From contig JAHZLH010000052.1 in NCBI GenBank assembly GCA_022599915.1, forward strand, positions 25,788 to 89,787: a DNA stretch of 64,000 nucleotides, in the 5' to 3' direction. Shown one piece after another: positions 17,794-25,884 of this stretch. The stretch comes from Actinomycetes bacterium (lineage in GTDB: Bacteria; Actinomycetota; Actinomycetes; S36-B12; GCA-2699445). The first letter of the stretch is position 1, and every line of letters starts with the position of its first letter. The notes under the pieces are model-generated. The model worked only from the letters and a program-made list of their open reading frames with translations. It was not told the DNA's origin and ran no database searches. The position numbers and the translations under genes were made by a program.

Positions 17794-18390
17794 GTGGTCC
17801 TTACTCCGTCAGCCCGACGCCTTCGGATGGCCGCCGTCGTGGTGGCTGTTGCCGTCAGCAGCGCCCTGATCGGAATATCGGCGTGGCCCGCCGCCGGCCA
17901 CTCTCAGTTGATGGCCAGTACCCCCGCTGACCGCGCCACCATCGCTAAGGCCCCGACGCAGGTGCTCCTCGAATTTTCCGGACGCCTCATCGCCGATACC
18001 GCCTCGGTGACCGCCACTGGCCCGCAAGGTGAGCAAGCGCTGGCTACTGCGGGATCCAGCACTACGGTCACGGCGCGCTGGCCAGCAGCATGGAACGAGG
18101 GCGACTTTGAGGTGGCATATCGAGTCGCCAGTTCCGACGGCCACATCATGACCGGCGCGATCCGCTTCACGGTGACCCCGAAGCAGACCAACGAACCGTC
18201 GACTGCCACCACCCCAGACCCGTCGCCGACAGCGGATGCCGATCAGGACGCGATCGGACCTACCACTGACAGCACCCAGGGCAGCCCTGGCGCGGTGCCA
18301 CCATGGTTGGCGGCTGTCGCCATTTTGGGAGCAGTGGGGCTAGCGGTGTGGTGGCTGGTCAACCGGAGGCGGGAGCAGTCCCGTGACTGA
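17794..18390 (+). CDS. copC: CopC-domain copper-binding protein with C-terminal anchor
   Basis: Exported copper carrier of 198 residues. A signal peptide (1-35) precedes GHSQLM, which places His36 near the mature N-terminus as in the copper brace. The second copper motif SSDGHIMTGAIRF has the Asp-Gly-His pair. Residues 130-170 are a Thr/Pro/Asp-rich linker and about 170-190 a membrane anchor followed by RRREQSRD. The gene overlaps the following copD-ctaG fusion gene by 8 bases, so the two act together in copper uptake or in delivery to cytochrome oxidase. Confidence 0.9.
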   Translation: MVLTPSARRLRMAAVVVAVAVSSALIGISAWPAAGHSQLMASTPADRATIAKAPTQVLLEFSGRLIADTASVTATGPQGEQALATAGSSTTVTARWPAAWNEGDFEVAYRVASSDGHIMTGAIRFTVTPKQTNEPSTATTPDPSPTADADQDAIGPTTDSTQGSPGAVPPWLAAVAILGAVGLAVWWLVNRRREQSRD

Positions 18391-20410
18391 GACACTCACT
18401 GAACCGTCGACCGAAAGAACCAGCAATACCGGTCGCCGCCGAACCATCCTGGTCATCGGAGCAGTCGCGGTGCTGGCACTGTTGCTGGGAATGTTCTGGG
18501 GCGGGGCCGCCTACACTCCTTCGACATCTGGAGTTGCTGATCCGGGTCCGGTAGTTGGTTGGGGACTACCCCTCGCCAAACTCGCGCTGATCCTGACCGC
18601 GACCCTGACCATCGGCTTTCTCACGAGCGCCGCCTTTCTCATTCCGGGTGCAGACAAACGGACGGTGTCGCATGCGGGGAGACGTGACGTTCGCGCAGCC
18701 GGCTGGTCCGCGCTGGGCTGGGCGATCGCTGCGCTGGCTGCCATCATCTTTGGTAACGCAGCCGTGGTGGGTGCACCACTGTTGGAGTCACTTGATCCCG
18801 ATCTGTTCTGGACCTTCGCCTTCGAACCTGACATTCACCGGGCCTATCTCCTGGTGGCAACTGTCGCTGTCGTTGTCGCGGTGTCGTGCCTGTTTACGGT
18901 GCGAACCGGGGCGGCAGCGGTGTTACTACTGCTGTGCATGCCGGCACTCATCGCGCCAACTGTCGCCAGCCACAGCAGTTCCGTGGGCGATCACTCACTG
19001 GCGACCACGGCTGGCGCAGTCCACGCAATCGCCGCGGCGCTGTGGGTGGGAAGCCTCATCGCCGTGGCGCGCCATATCTGGGGCATGTCGGCGGGAGTGG
19101 AACGAGCAGTCAGTCGGTTCGCCCCGCTGGCGCTCGCGTGCGTCATCGCGCTGGCGCTGTCGGGGGTGGCCAATACCTACACTCGGTTGGAAAGCCCTGC
19201 TGACCTACTGGCAACCGGATACGGTCTGCTAGTCCTGATCAAAGTGGGACTGCTGGTTGTGTTGCTCCTGCTGGCGCGCGGCGCGCGGATGCTCGCGCTA
19301 GCCAATGAGCCAGCACAACGGGGGGCTTTGCTGCGTTGGCTGGTGGTGGAGATCAGCCTGCTGGCTGCCACCATCGGCATTGCCGCGAGCCTGACCCAAA
19401 CCGCCTTCCCGCGCGCTGATGTTCCGCTGCCATCAGCAGCCGAACAGTTGCTGGGTTTCCCGTTCCCACCAGCGCCGGATTGGACGTCGATTGTTTTCGG
19501 TTGGTATCCGGACGCCTTTTTCATCCTGCTGTGTGGTGCGTTACTGCTGAGCTATCTGCTGGGGGTGTTTCGACTGCGCAGGTCAGGCGTGGCCTGGCCC
19601 TGGGGTCGGACGTTGTCTTGGATTCTCGGAGTAGCGATACTCGCCTGGGCGACAAACGCAGGTATCGCCGGCTACGCGAAAGTGTCAGTGCAGTGGCACA
19701 TGGTGCAGCACATGACCATCGGCATGCTGGTTCCGGTGCTTCTGGTGATGGGGGTGCCCGCCACTTTGGCCTTACGCGCACTGCCTAGCGGCAAGGACAA
19801 GGACCGAGGTGCCCGAGAGTGGACGCTCTGGGGGTTGCACTCACCGGTCTCCTCGCTGCTCACTCACCCCCTCGTCGTACTGGCACTAGGCACCTTTGGC
19901 CTGTACGGCTTGTACTTCACGCCACTGTTCGAACTAGGGATGAGTTCCCACATCGGTCATGTCCTGATGACGCTGCACTTCATGCTGTCCGGATTCCTGT
20001 TCTTCTGGGTAGTGCTGGGCCTCGATCCAGGCCCACGCCGAGTGCCACCGTGGGCGCGACTGATTCTGCTACTGGTGTACATCTCCCTGCACGGACTTTT
20101 TTCGGTGGCATTGATGAGTCTCACCCAGCCGCTTGCTGAAGGCTGGTTCAGCCAAGTGCAACCACCCTGGCTGGGGGACCCCCTCACGGACACCTTGAAT
20201 GGTGGCGGAGTGGCGTGGGCGTTTGGCGAAATCCCGGCAGTGATCGCGGTCATCGTGGTCTCGGTGCAGTGGGCGCGAAGTGAAGAGCGTGCTGCCGTCC
20301 GCGGGGATCGGCAGTCGGAGCGCGATAACGACGCGGAACTGCGGGCCTACAACGAGCGGTTGGCGCAACTTGCCGCTCGCTCAGACTCCGACTCCAACTC
20401 AGTTGAATGA
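18383..20410 (+). CDS. CopD-CtaG fusion membrane protein
   Basis: Large inner-membrane protein of 675 residues. The first half (to about 350) is a CopD-like copper transport domain with HAIAAALWVGSLIAVA and a SHSSSVGDHS loop. The second half (about 365-630) is a caa3-type CtaG domain with QWHMVQHMTIGMLVP, HPLVVL and HFMLSGFLFFW, whose histidines bind copper for Cu centre assembly in cytochrome c oxidase. Highly charged residues close the C-terminus. It is coupled to copC by an 8-base overlap, and its 3' end overlaps the convergent DUF3048 gene by 12 bases. Such fusions occur in actinobacteria. Confidence 0.9.
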   Translation: MTETLTEPSTERTSNTGRRRTILVIGAVAVLALLLGMFWGGAAYTPSTSGVADPGPVVGWGLPLAKLALILTATLTIGFLTSAAFLIPGADKRTVSHAGRRDVRAAGWSALGWAIAALAAIIFGNAAVVGAPLLESLDPDLFWTFAFEPDIHRAYLLVATVAVVVAVSCLFTVRTGAAAVLLLLCMPALIAPTVASHSSSVGDHSLATTAGAVHAIAAALWVGSLIAVARHIWGMSAGVERAVSRFAPLALACVIALALSGVANTYTRLESPADLLATGYGLLVLIKVGLLVVLLLLARGARMLALANEPAQRGALLRWLVVEISLLAATIGIAASLTQTAFPRADVPLPSAAEQLLGFPFPPAPDWTSIVFGWYPDAFFILLCGALLLSYLLGVFRLRRSGVAWPWGRTLSWILGVAILAWATNAGIAGYAKVSVQWHMVQHMTIGMLVPVLLVMGVPATLALRALPSGKDKDRGAREWTLWGLHSPVSSLLTHPLVVLALGTFGLYGLYFTPLFELGMSSHIGHVLMTLHFMLSGFLFFWVVLGLDPGPRRVPPWARLILLLVYISLHGLFSVALMSLTQPLAEGWFSQVQPPWLGDPLTDTLNGGGVAWAFGEIPAVIAVIVVSVQWARSEERAAVRGDRQSERDNDAELRAYNERLAQLAARSDSDSNSVE

Positions 20411-21358
20411 AACCTTGCCACCCGATTCAGGCAGTAGATTGATCCAGCTGTTTCCGGGCGGGACGGCAATCACCAGACCCTGATCCGTGGTGAACTCGAA
20501 CGGTTCAGTGAAGCCAGTCTTCTCCCACCGGATGGTGTGCACCGCGCCGTCCAGCGCAAGGAAGCCGCGTCCATTCCCCACGACTGCCGCCTCGGGAACG
20601 CTGCTACCAGCGGCATCAACCAATCCAGTGTCAATCAGGTCTACCGACAAGATCAGCAGCGTGTCGGCCAGGTAGGGCTGTTCGGTACCCAGTTGTTTCC
20701 ACTGCCCCTTGCCCGTTGCCTTCCATTGTGTCTGCGCAAAGTCGGAGAAGACGATGGTCATTCCGTCAACCTGCTTGCCTGAAGGGAGGTCCAAATCGCC
20801 GAAGTCGAGGTATTCCTGCTTGGGCAACGGTCCGGCAATCTCTTGACTTAGGTCAGCGTAGAGATCGTAGGGCGCGGGTCGATTGGGGTTGCGGACGAAA
20901 ATCTCATTGGGCTCGACGACTAGCGGGACGTTCGCTGTTTCGAACTCCTGCAGTACTTCCGGTGAACCACCGGAAGTAACGACTGTCGCCGAAACCGGCA
21001 TGGTGAGCGGAATATCAGTGGTGCGAATCGAGCGCACCGGACCAACTGACTCTGGTCGACGTGACTCATAGAAGGCCACCAATCTGGTCAGACCGCCTTC
21101 GACTGGTTCTTGCACTACCAGATCGGCTTGAGCCACCCCTTGCTGTGGCTGGCCGGCAGCAGTGTTGTCGATCTTCACCGCTACCACCGGACGGCGGGGA
21201 GTCTCTGGCTGTGCTGGAAGGCCAGTCGTGGCGTAGTTGAAGGGCACCCAATCTGACTCAGTGGGGTCCTGGGCAACATAGACCTCGGAACACGCCGACA
21301 GCACTGCGGCCGCTGCAATCGCAGCAACGAATCCGCGAACTGCTCTTCCCGATTCCAT
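20399..21358 (-). CDS. DUF3048 (YerB-like) lipoprotein
   Basis: Exported lipoprotein of 319 residues. I chose the ATG at 21358 because TACCGT lies 6 nt before it. The signal peptide ends in LSAC (Cys23). The body has the DUF3048 features RPVVAVKIDNTAAGQPQQGV, a GLTRLVAFYES segment and GPVRSIRTTD. The family has no proven activity; surface roles have been proposed for Bacillus YerB. The 3' end overlaps the CopD-CtaG gene tail to tail. Confidence 0.85.
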   Translation of the reverse strand: MESGRAVRGFVAAIAAAAVLSACSEVYVAQDPTESDWVPFNYATTGLPAQPETPRRPVVAVKIDNTAAGQPQQGVAQADLVVQEPVEGGLTRLVAFYESRRPESVGPVRSIRTTDIPLTMPVSATVVTSGGSPEVLQEFETANVPLVVEPNEIFVRNPNRPAPYDLYADLSQEIAGPLPKQEYLDFGDLDLPSGKQVDGMTIVFSDFAQTQWKATGKGQWKQLGTEQPYLADTLLILSVDLIDTGLVDAAGSSVPEAAVVGNGRGFLALDGAVHTIRWEKTGFTEPFEFTTDQGLVIAVPPGNSWINLLPESGGKVSFN

Positions 21359-21364
21359 GTCGAA

Positions 21365-21370
21365 ACGGTA
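21365..21370 (-). promoter_or_regulatory. -10 element TACCGT of the DUF3048 gene
   Basis: TACCGT on the minus strand with 6 nt to the ATG at 21358; leaderless start. Confidence 0.55.
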
Positions 21371-21487
21371 TCTGCCAGATCTTGGTGTCGAAGCGAGGAC
21401 ACGCACGCAAAGCCGGGGTGATCAGCCGGCGATTGTCACTCACCGACGATGTCCGCGATCGTTCAGTTGTTGGCAGTGCACAGGACA

Positions 21488-21563
<76 letters not shown>

Positions 21564-21605
21564 TTGCGTCAGCAAGAGTACCAACGGTCTCGCGGAAGAA
21601 TGAAA

Positions 21606-22421
21606 CTACTCGTTGGCCGCACGCCGGTAGAAGCCTTCGTCATCTGCTTCCGGATAGGCGTAGTCGGCCACCTCTTGGTCTTCGTCTGGTGCTACCACCG
21701 AGAATTCGCGATCGAACTGCTCATCCAGTTCAGGCGATGCCTGGTGCATCTTGGCAGCCTCGACCATGCCCGCTCCGGTCCAGCCTTGTCGGGTGAGATC
21801 AATCCGCCGGGGCACCCGAGAGGCCTTGGGCTTGTTGACATAAGTCGGCAGCGTCGTTTCGCGTGGTGACCAGCTGGAGTCTTCTTCATCCGCTGCCGCG
21901 CTGACCACTCGGACACCGTCGCTAGAGCGGGAGGTGGACTGTTCTGTGCGGCTGTAGGGAACCTCGGCGCTGGCGGACGCGGGATCGGCCGTCGATGTGG
22001 CTGTCCGACTCTCCAGCCGCCGTAGTTGCGAGAACATGGCTGCCAGGTAACCCGCCAGCAACGCCGCAAACAGCAGCGCCACAAAGCCGGGCAGCACGCC
22101 CACGGCCGCTCCCAGTATGGTGACGCCAGAACTGGCGGCAAGGGCCAGCAATATCGAACGGCGGCGGCGGGCAGCAGGTGACTGCGGGGTGCGTACTTGA
22201 CCGATCCATCGATGCCGGTCCAAGTTGGTGAGCGACAACAGATACTCGCTCCACGACGACGCGCGACCGCTGGGCTCATCAGCCTCGAGTTGCGGGGAGA
22301 GAGCTGCTTCTAACCGCTCCGACTCCCGCTGACGCCGACTCTCGTCATGATGACGCAGGAACCGGGGAACTAAGATGACAGCCCACACTGCGATGAGGAT
22401 CACATAGATGAGGCCGGTCAC
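21606..22421 (-). CDS. glpR: GlpR-like membrane receptor of the gephyrin-like protein Glp
   Basis: Membrane protein of 271 residues. The GTG start at 22421 is set by TACAGT 7 nt upstream. One membrane helix lies at about residues 4-22 (IYVILIAVWAVILVPRFL). A second hydrophobic region at about 88-125 probably forms two helices. The long cytoplasmic C-terminus is acidic and ends in a Tyr/Asp/Glu-rich segment. Its position, two genes from a degenerate moeA-like gene and rimJ, matches Rv0996 and the corynebacterial GlpR, described as the membrane partner of Glp in cell division. The assignment rests on synteny and topology, not on a motif. Confidence 0.7.
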   Translation of the reverse strand: MTGLIYVILIAVWAVILVPRFLRHHDESRRQRESERLEAALSPQLEADEPSGRASSWSEYLLSLTNLDRHRWIGQVRTPQSPAARRRRSILLALAASSGVTILGAAVGVLPGFVALLFAALLAGYLAAMFSQLRRLESRTATSTADPASASAEVPYSRTEQSTSRSSDGVRVVSAAADEEDSSWSPRETTLPTYVNKPKASRVPRRIDLTRQGWTGAGMVEAAKMHQASPELDEQFDREFSVVAPDEDQEVADYAYPEADDEGFYRRAANE

Positions 22422-22428
22422 AGGCTCT

Positions 22429-22434
22429 ACTGTA
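22429..22434 (-). promoter_or_regulatory. -10 element TACAGT of the glpR-like gene
   Basis: TACAGT on the minus strand, 7 nt before the GTG at 22421; decides the start over an upstream ATG. Confidence 0.55.
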
Positions 22435-22495
22435 GGCGGACGCACGCGGCAAGTCCGCTACCGCGAAGTCGTGTCGCGGATTTCGCAGCAGGATG

Positions 22496-23128
22496 TTACT
22501 CGGAGTCGGCCGGGGTTTCGATAGTGCCATGGCTACTCAACTGGGCCACGATTCCGGCGAGCGGCCGCTCCTCGGCCATCATGACGTATGTCAGGTGATC
22601 CCGCCACTCACCATTGATATGCAGATAGGCCTTCCGGACGCCTTCATACCGAAATCCCAACTTACGGACGACAGCGAGCGAGGAGTGGTTCTCCGGGCGC
22701 ACATTGATTTCGATCCGGTGAAGTTGCAGCGAGGTGAAGGCATAGTCACAGATCAGGGCAACGGCTAGCGGGGTTAGACCCCGGCCGGCCCAAGGTTTGC
22801 CGATCCAATAGCCAATATGGCCGGCCCGTAATGATCCCCACGATAGCCCGCCCAGAGTTATTTGCCCGATGAGCTGACCAGGCAACGCCATCGCCAACGA
22901 CAGCGAGCGACCATCGCGAGCGTCATGAGCGTGGCTGCGGATCATGGCTCGATAACTGGTCGGCACCGTCGGATCAGGTGCGGGCAGAGTTGCCTCCCAC
23001 TCCCGTAGCCAATCAACGTTGCTCCGACGCAGTTGCTGCCACTGGCGCAGGTCCCGACGGTGCAACGGTCGCAGGACCAACTGACCCTCGCTGAGGGTGA
23101 GTGGCCAGGGAATCCTAATCGCGGCCAC
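22496..23128 (-). CDS. rimJ: RimJ-like GNAT N-acetyltransferase
   Basis: Acetyl-CoA-dependent acetyltransferase of the RimJ/RimL group, 210 residues. It has LRPLHRRDLRQW near the N-terminus, the acetyl-CoA loop YWIGKPWAGRGLTPLAV and the C-terminal HRIEINVRPENHSSLAVVRKLGF. The GTG at 23128 is the likeliest start; it overlaps the 3' end of glp by 14 bases. A rimJ gene next to the moeA-like gene is the mycobacterial Rv0995 arrangement. The substrate is unknown; N-terminal acetylation of a ribosomal protein is the family precedent. Confidence 0.85.
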   Translation of the reverse strand: MAAIRIPWPLTLSEGQLVLRPLHRRDLRQWQQLRRSNVDWLREWEATLPAPDPTVPTSYRAMIRSHAHDARDGRSLSLAMALPGQLIGQITLGGLSWGSLRAGHIGYWIGKPWAGRGLTPLAVALICDYAFTSLQLHRIEINVRPENHSSLAVVRKLGFRYEGVRKAYLHINGEWRDHLTYVMMAEERPLAGIVAQLSSHGTIETPADSE

Positions 23129-24293
23129 CCCCAATCCGCAGCGCCGGAATCCGACTCCCGACCGGCATGACACCGGCACCGGGGAGTATTCGGATGATGG
23201 CGTCGGCTCCGGCGTAGCCCGCTGGGGTGGGAGTGCTCAGCAAGGGCTGTGCGAGGCCATCAGCTCCTATGCGGGCAAGTAGCAACGCCGTCACTTGCTC
23301 GTGGCGGGGAACTTCCGCCCCCAATGCCAGTGTGAGTGGCTGCTGCGGCGGCATCCCCTGCATCACTCGCATCATCGGATCTGCGAGCACCGCGAAGAGC
23401 ATGGCCGCCCGCACTGCATTCGCGGGCAATGCCAATACTGGAACCCGGTCCTCTCCCAGCGAGCCATGACCAAACGGCCCCAAACTGGTGGATCCTTCAT
23501 CGAAAACCAATCGTCCAGCGGTGCTCAGAAATCGGCGAACTTCCTGGTCGCCCGGTTCACTGCCACCGCACACGACGAGCAGATCGGCCCGCACCAGTTG
23601 ATCTTCCAGTACCTCACTAATATTGCGCTGCACTGAAGGGATTGGTCCCACGCGAGAAGCCATCGCCCCAGCCTCGGTCGCCACCGCTTGCAGTATCGGA
23701 CCCGCTGCGTCGAACACCTTCCCGGCCTCAACGTCGTCCCGCAGCCCGGCCAGACCATTTCCCACCGACGCCACCACAACTCGCGGCGGCGGCCGCACCG
23801 CGACCCGCGAAATTCCGGCGGAGGCGAGCAAACCCACTGCCCGAGAGTCGATGCGCCTGCCAGCGGACAACAGCACCGCACCTGCGGCCGCCTCGGAACC
23901 AGCAGCCAGCACGCCGTAGCCAGCGGCTACCTGCTGCGGTAACGCTGCAGTTCCGCCGGTAGGCACCAATTCAACCGCGGGCACCACCGCATCAGCACCG
24001 CTGGGCAGCGGTGCGCCGGGTTGCACCGCGACACAAACGCCAGCGTAGACCGGTTGAGTGACGCTATCGCCGGCTTGGGCCTGCCCCACCACCTGCAGGT
24101 TCGACCCAACCGTCACTTCCGAGCTGCGCACTGCATAACCGGAGAATTGACACATCGCGTAGTGAGGCATGGGGCGCGGTGCGGTCACATCGGCGGCTAG
24201 ATGAGCGCCCAGTGCGCCGGGCAATGCCACATCGAGCGGTTCCAGGACGGAGAGGCCGCCCAACAAACTCGCGAGATGGTCACCAAGGCTCAC
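23115..24293 (-). CDS. glp: Glp-type MoeA homologue (gephyrin-like) lacking MoeA active-site motifs
   Basis: MoeA-fold protein of 392 residues (MoeA usually about 400). The MoeA motifs are all altered: AMDGYA reads FSGYAV (50-55), sTGdEL reads SVGNGL (176-181), TGGxSxGD reads CGGSEPGDQ (242-250), the kPGkP loop reads DEGSTSLGPFGHG (265-277) and GLPGNP reads ALPANAV (288-294). It therefore probably does not insert molybdenum. The locus (glpR-like, rimJ, this gene, galU) matches that of Glp, reported in corynebacteria to bind SepF and GlpR at the divisome. A structural role in division is the best inference. Confidence 0.8.
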   Translation of the reverse strand: MSLGDHLASLLGGLSVLEPLDVALPGALGAHLAADVTAPRPMPHYAMCQFSGYAVRSSEVTVGSNLQVVGQAQAGDSVTQPVYAGVCVAVQPGAPLPSGADAVVPAVELVPTGGTAALPQQVAAGYGVLAAGSEAAAGAVLLSAGRRIDSRAVGLLASAGISRVAVRPPPRVVVASVGNGLAGLRDDVEAGKVFDAAGPILQAVATEAGAMASRVGPIPSVQRNISEVLEDQLVRADLLVVCGGSEPGDQEVRRFLSTAGRLVFDEGSTSLGPFGHGSLGEDRVPVLALPANAVRAAMLFAVLADPMMRVMQGMPPQQPLTLALGAEVPRHEQVTALLLARIGADGLAQPLLSTPTPAGYAGADAIIRILPGAGVMPVGSRIPALRIGGGRD

Positions 24294-24307
24294 CGTTGAC
24301 TCGCCTT

Positions 24308-25210
24308 CTACACATCGTCCGGTCGGCCACCGAGCAACTCCAGCAGCCAGGGCCGGAAATCCGGCCCTAGCTGAGGATCCTGCAGCGCCAAAGTCACCAC
24401 GGCGCGCAAGTAGGACTGCTTGTCCCCGGTGTCGTACCTGCGGCCTCGAAAGACCACGCCGCGGACGCCACCACCGCCCACGGCAGGCACTGAGATCAGC
24501 GTCCGCAAGGCGTCGGTGAGTTGGATTTCCCCGCCACGGCCAGGCTCAGTTTCTTGCAGCACCGAGAAGACTGCCGGGTCTAGTACGTACCGGCCGATGA
24601 TGGCCAGGTTGCTGGGGGCCTCATTGACTGGTGGCTTTTCGACAAGATCGGTGACATCCACAACATCGTTGGTGTCGGTGGCTCGCACTGCCGCTGCCCC
24701 GTAAAGTGAAATACTCTCCGGCGGGACCTCCATCAAACAGATCACCGAACCGCCATATTCATTGCGAACGTCGATCATCTGCTGCAGGACGGGATCTCGG
24801 CCATCGATCAAGTCATCGCCCAGGAGTACCGCGAACGGCTCGTTGCCGACATGTTCGGCAGCCATTCCCACTGCATGACCGAGCCCCAATGCTGCTCCCT
24901 GTCGAACCGAATGGATCCGAGCCAGCGACGTGACCTCGTCAATCAACTGCAATCGCTCGGTATCGCCCTTGTCAGCCAGCACCTGCTCCAGTTCGACTGC
25001 TCGATCAAAATAGTCTTCGATAGCGTTTTTGCCTCGACCAGCGATGAAGAGAACGTCCGCCAACCCGGCAGATGCTGCTTCTCGAACGACATAGTCGATC
25101 GCGGGACGATCGACTACTGGCAACATCTCCTTGGGAACCGACTTGGTCGCCGGAAGGAAACGAGTTCCGAGCCCAGCCACGGGAATGACCGCTTTGCGCA
25201 CCTGATCCAT
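24308..25210 (-). CDS. galU: UTP--glucose-1-phosphate uridylyltransferase
   Basis: Makes UDP-glucose for wall polysaccharides, glycolipids and trehalose. The protein has 300 residues. The nucleotide-binding start VIPVAGLGTRFLPATKSVPKE and the VEKP (DLVEKPPVNEAPS) and RRYDTGDKQSYLRA motifs are clear. TAGTGT lies 7 nt before the ATG, so its mRNA is likely leaderless. It is followed after 14 bases by glp. Confidence 0.97.
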   Translation of the reverse strand: MDQVRKAVIPVAGLGTRFLPATKSVPKEMLPVVDRPAIDYVVREAASAGLADVLFIAGRGKNAIEDYFDRAVELEQVLADKGDTERLQLIDEVTSLARIHSVRQGAALGLGHAVGMAAEHVGNEPFAVLLGDDLIDGRDPVLQQMIDVRNEYGGSVICLMEVPPESISLYGAAAVRATDTNDVVDVTDLVEKPPVNEAPSNLAIIGRYVLDPAVFSVLQETEPGRGGEIQLTDALRTLISVPAVGGGGVRGVVFRGRRYDTGDKQSYLRAVVTLALQDPQLGPDFRPWLLELLGGRPDDV

Positions 25211-25217
25211 GTTCCTG

Positions 25218-25223
25218 ACACTA
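25218..25223 (-). promoter_or_regulatory. -10 element TAGTGT of galU
   Basis: TAGTGT on the minus strand, 7 nt (CAGGAAC) before the ATG at 25210. A CAGGA site could also act as a short ribosome-binding site. Confidence 0.5.
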
Positions 25224-25284
25224 CGCGAGCAGGAACGTAGATGTTGCAGATGTGACGCTGCGTCGAGTGATACATGCTGGTGGG

Positions 25285-25875
25285 GTGGTGCCCTCGAGAA
25301 AGTCCGTGCTGCGACAGCACCTGCTGCAGCAACGGCAGCGGGAACCGACGCAGACGAATCAGCAGCGAAGTGTGGCGATGCTCGGTTGTGCTGATCAACT
25401 GCTCACGTTGACGTTAGGTCCAATTGCCGGCTTTCAGCCCACCAACCGGGAACCCGACGTCAGCCCGCTGCTACGGTCACTAGCCGCTCGCACCGCGATC
25501 TTTCTTCCTCGCCCGACCGAAACTGCCCTGGAGTGGCTGGCGGCCGATCAGTCGCAGTTGATCGGCGATCTGATCGGAATCCCGCGGCCCGTTGGCGCTA
25601 CCGCCGCAACTGGGGCACAGGTTGTGACAAAACTGGGCGTTCACTTGTTGCTAGCTCCGGCCCTGGCCGTCGATCCGATCTCTGGGAATCGGCTCGGCTA
25701 CGGCGCGGGCTACTACGACCGTCTCCTCGCCGACATCCGAGAGCAGGCCAGCATCCTGGCAGTTGGCGTCTGTCGAGATGAGGAACTGATTGGCCTTCCG
25801 GCCGAGCCACACGACCAGCCGGTGGACGCGGTCCTTACTGAATCCGGCCTTCGCCCACTACCCCTAGCGGACTAG
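25285..25875 (+). CDS. 5-formyltetrahydrofolate cyclo-ligase
   Basis: ATP-dependent conversion of 5-formyl-THF to 5,10-methenyl-THF. The GTG at 25285 gives 196 residues starting close to the conserved KSVLRQHLLQQRQ helix; an upstream in-frame start at 25252 is possible. Motifs: PRPVGATAA, then LLLAPALAVDPISGNRLGYGAGYYDR with the nucleotide/Mg loop, and PHDQPVDAVLTE. It is divergent from galU, as at mycobacterial Rv0992c-Rv0993. Nine bases separate its stop from the convergent penicillin acylase gene. Confidence 0.9.
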   Translation: MVPSRKSVLRQHLLQQRQREPTQTNQQRSVAMLGCADQLLTLTLGPIAGFQPTNREPDVSPLLRSLAARTAIFLPRPTETALEWLAADQSQLIGDLIGIPRPVGATAATGAQVVTKLGVHLLLAPALAVDPISGNRLGYGAGYYDRLLADIREQASILAVGVCRDEELIGLPAEPHDQPVDAVLTESGLRPLPLAD

Positions 25876-25884
25876 CCGCTAGCG

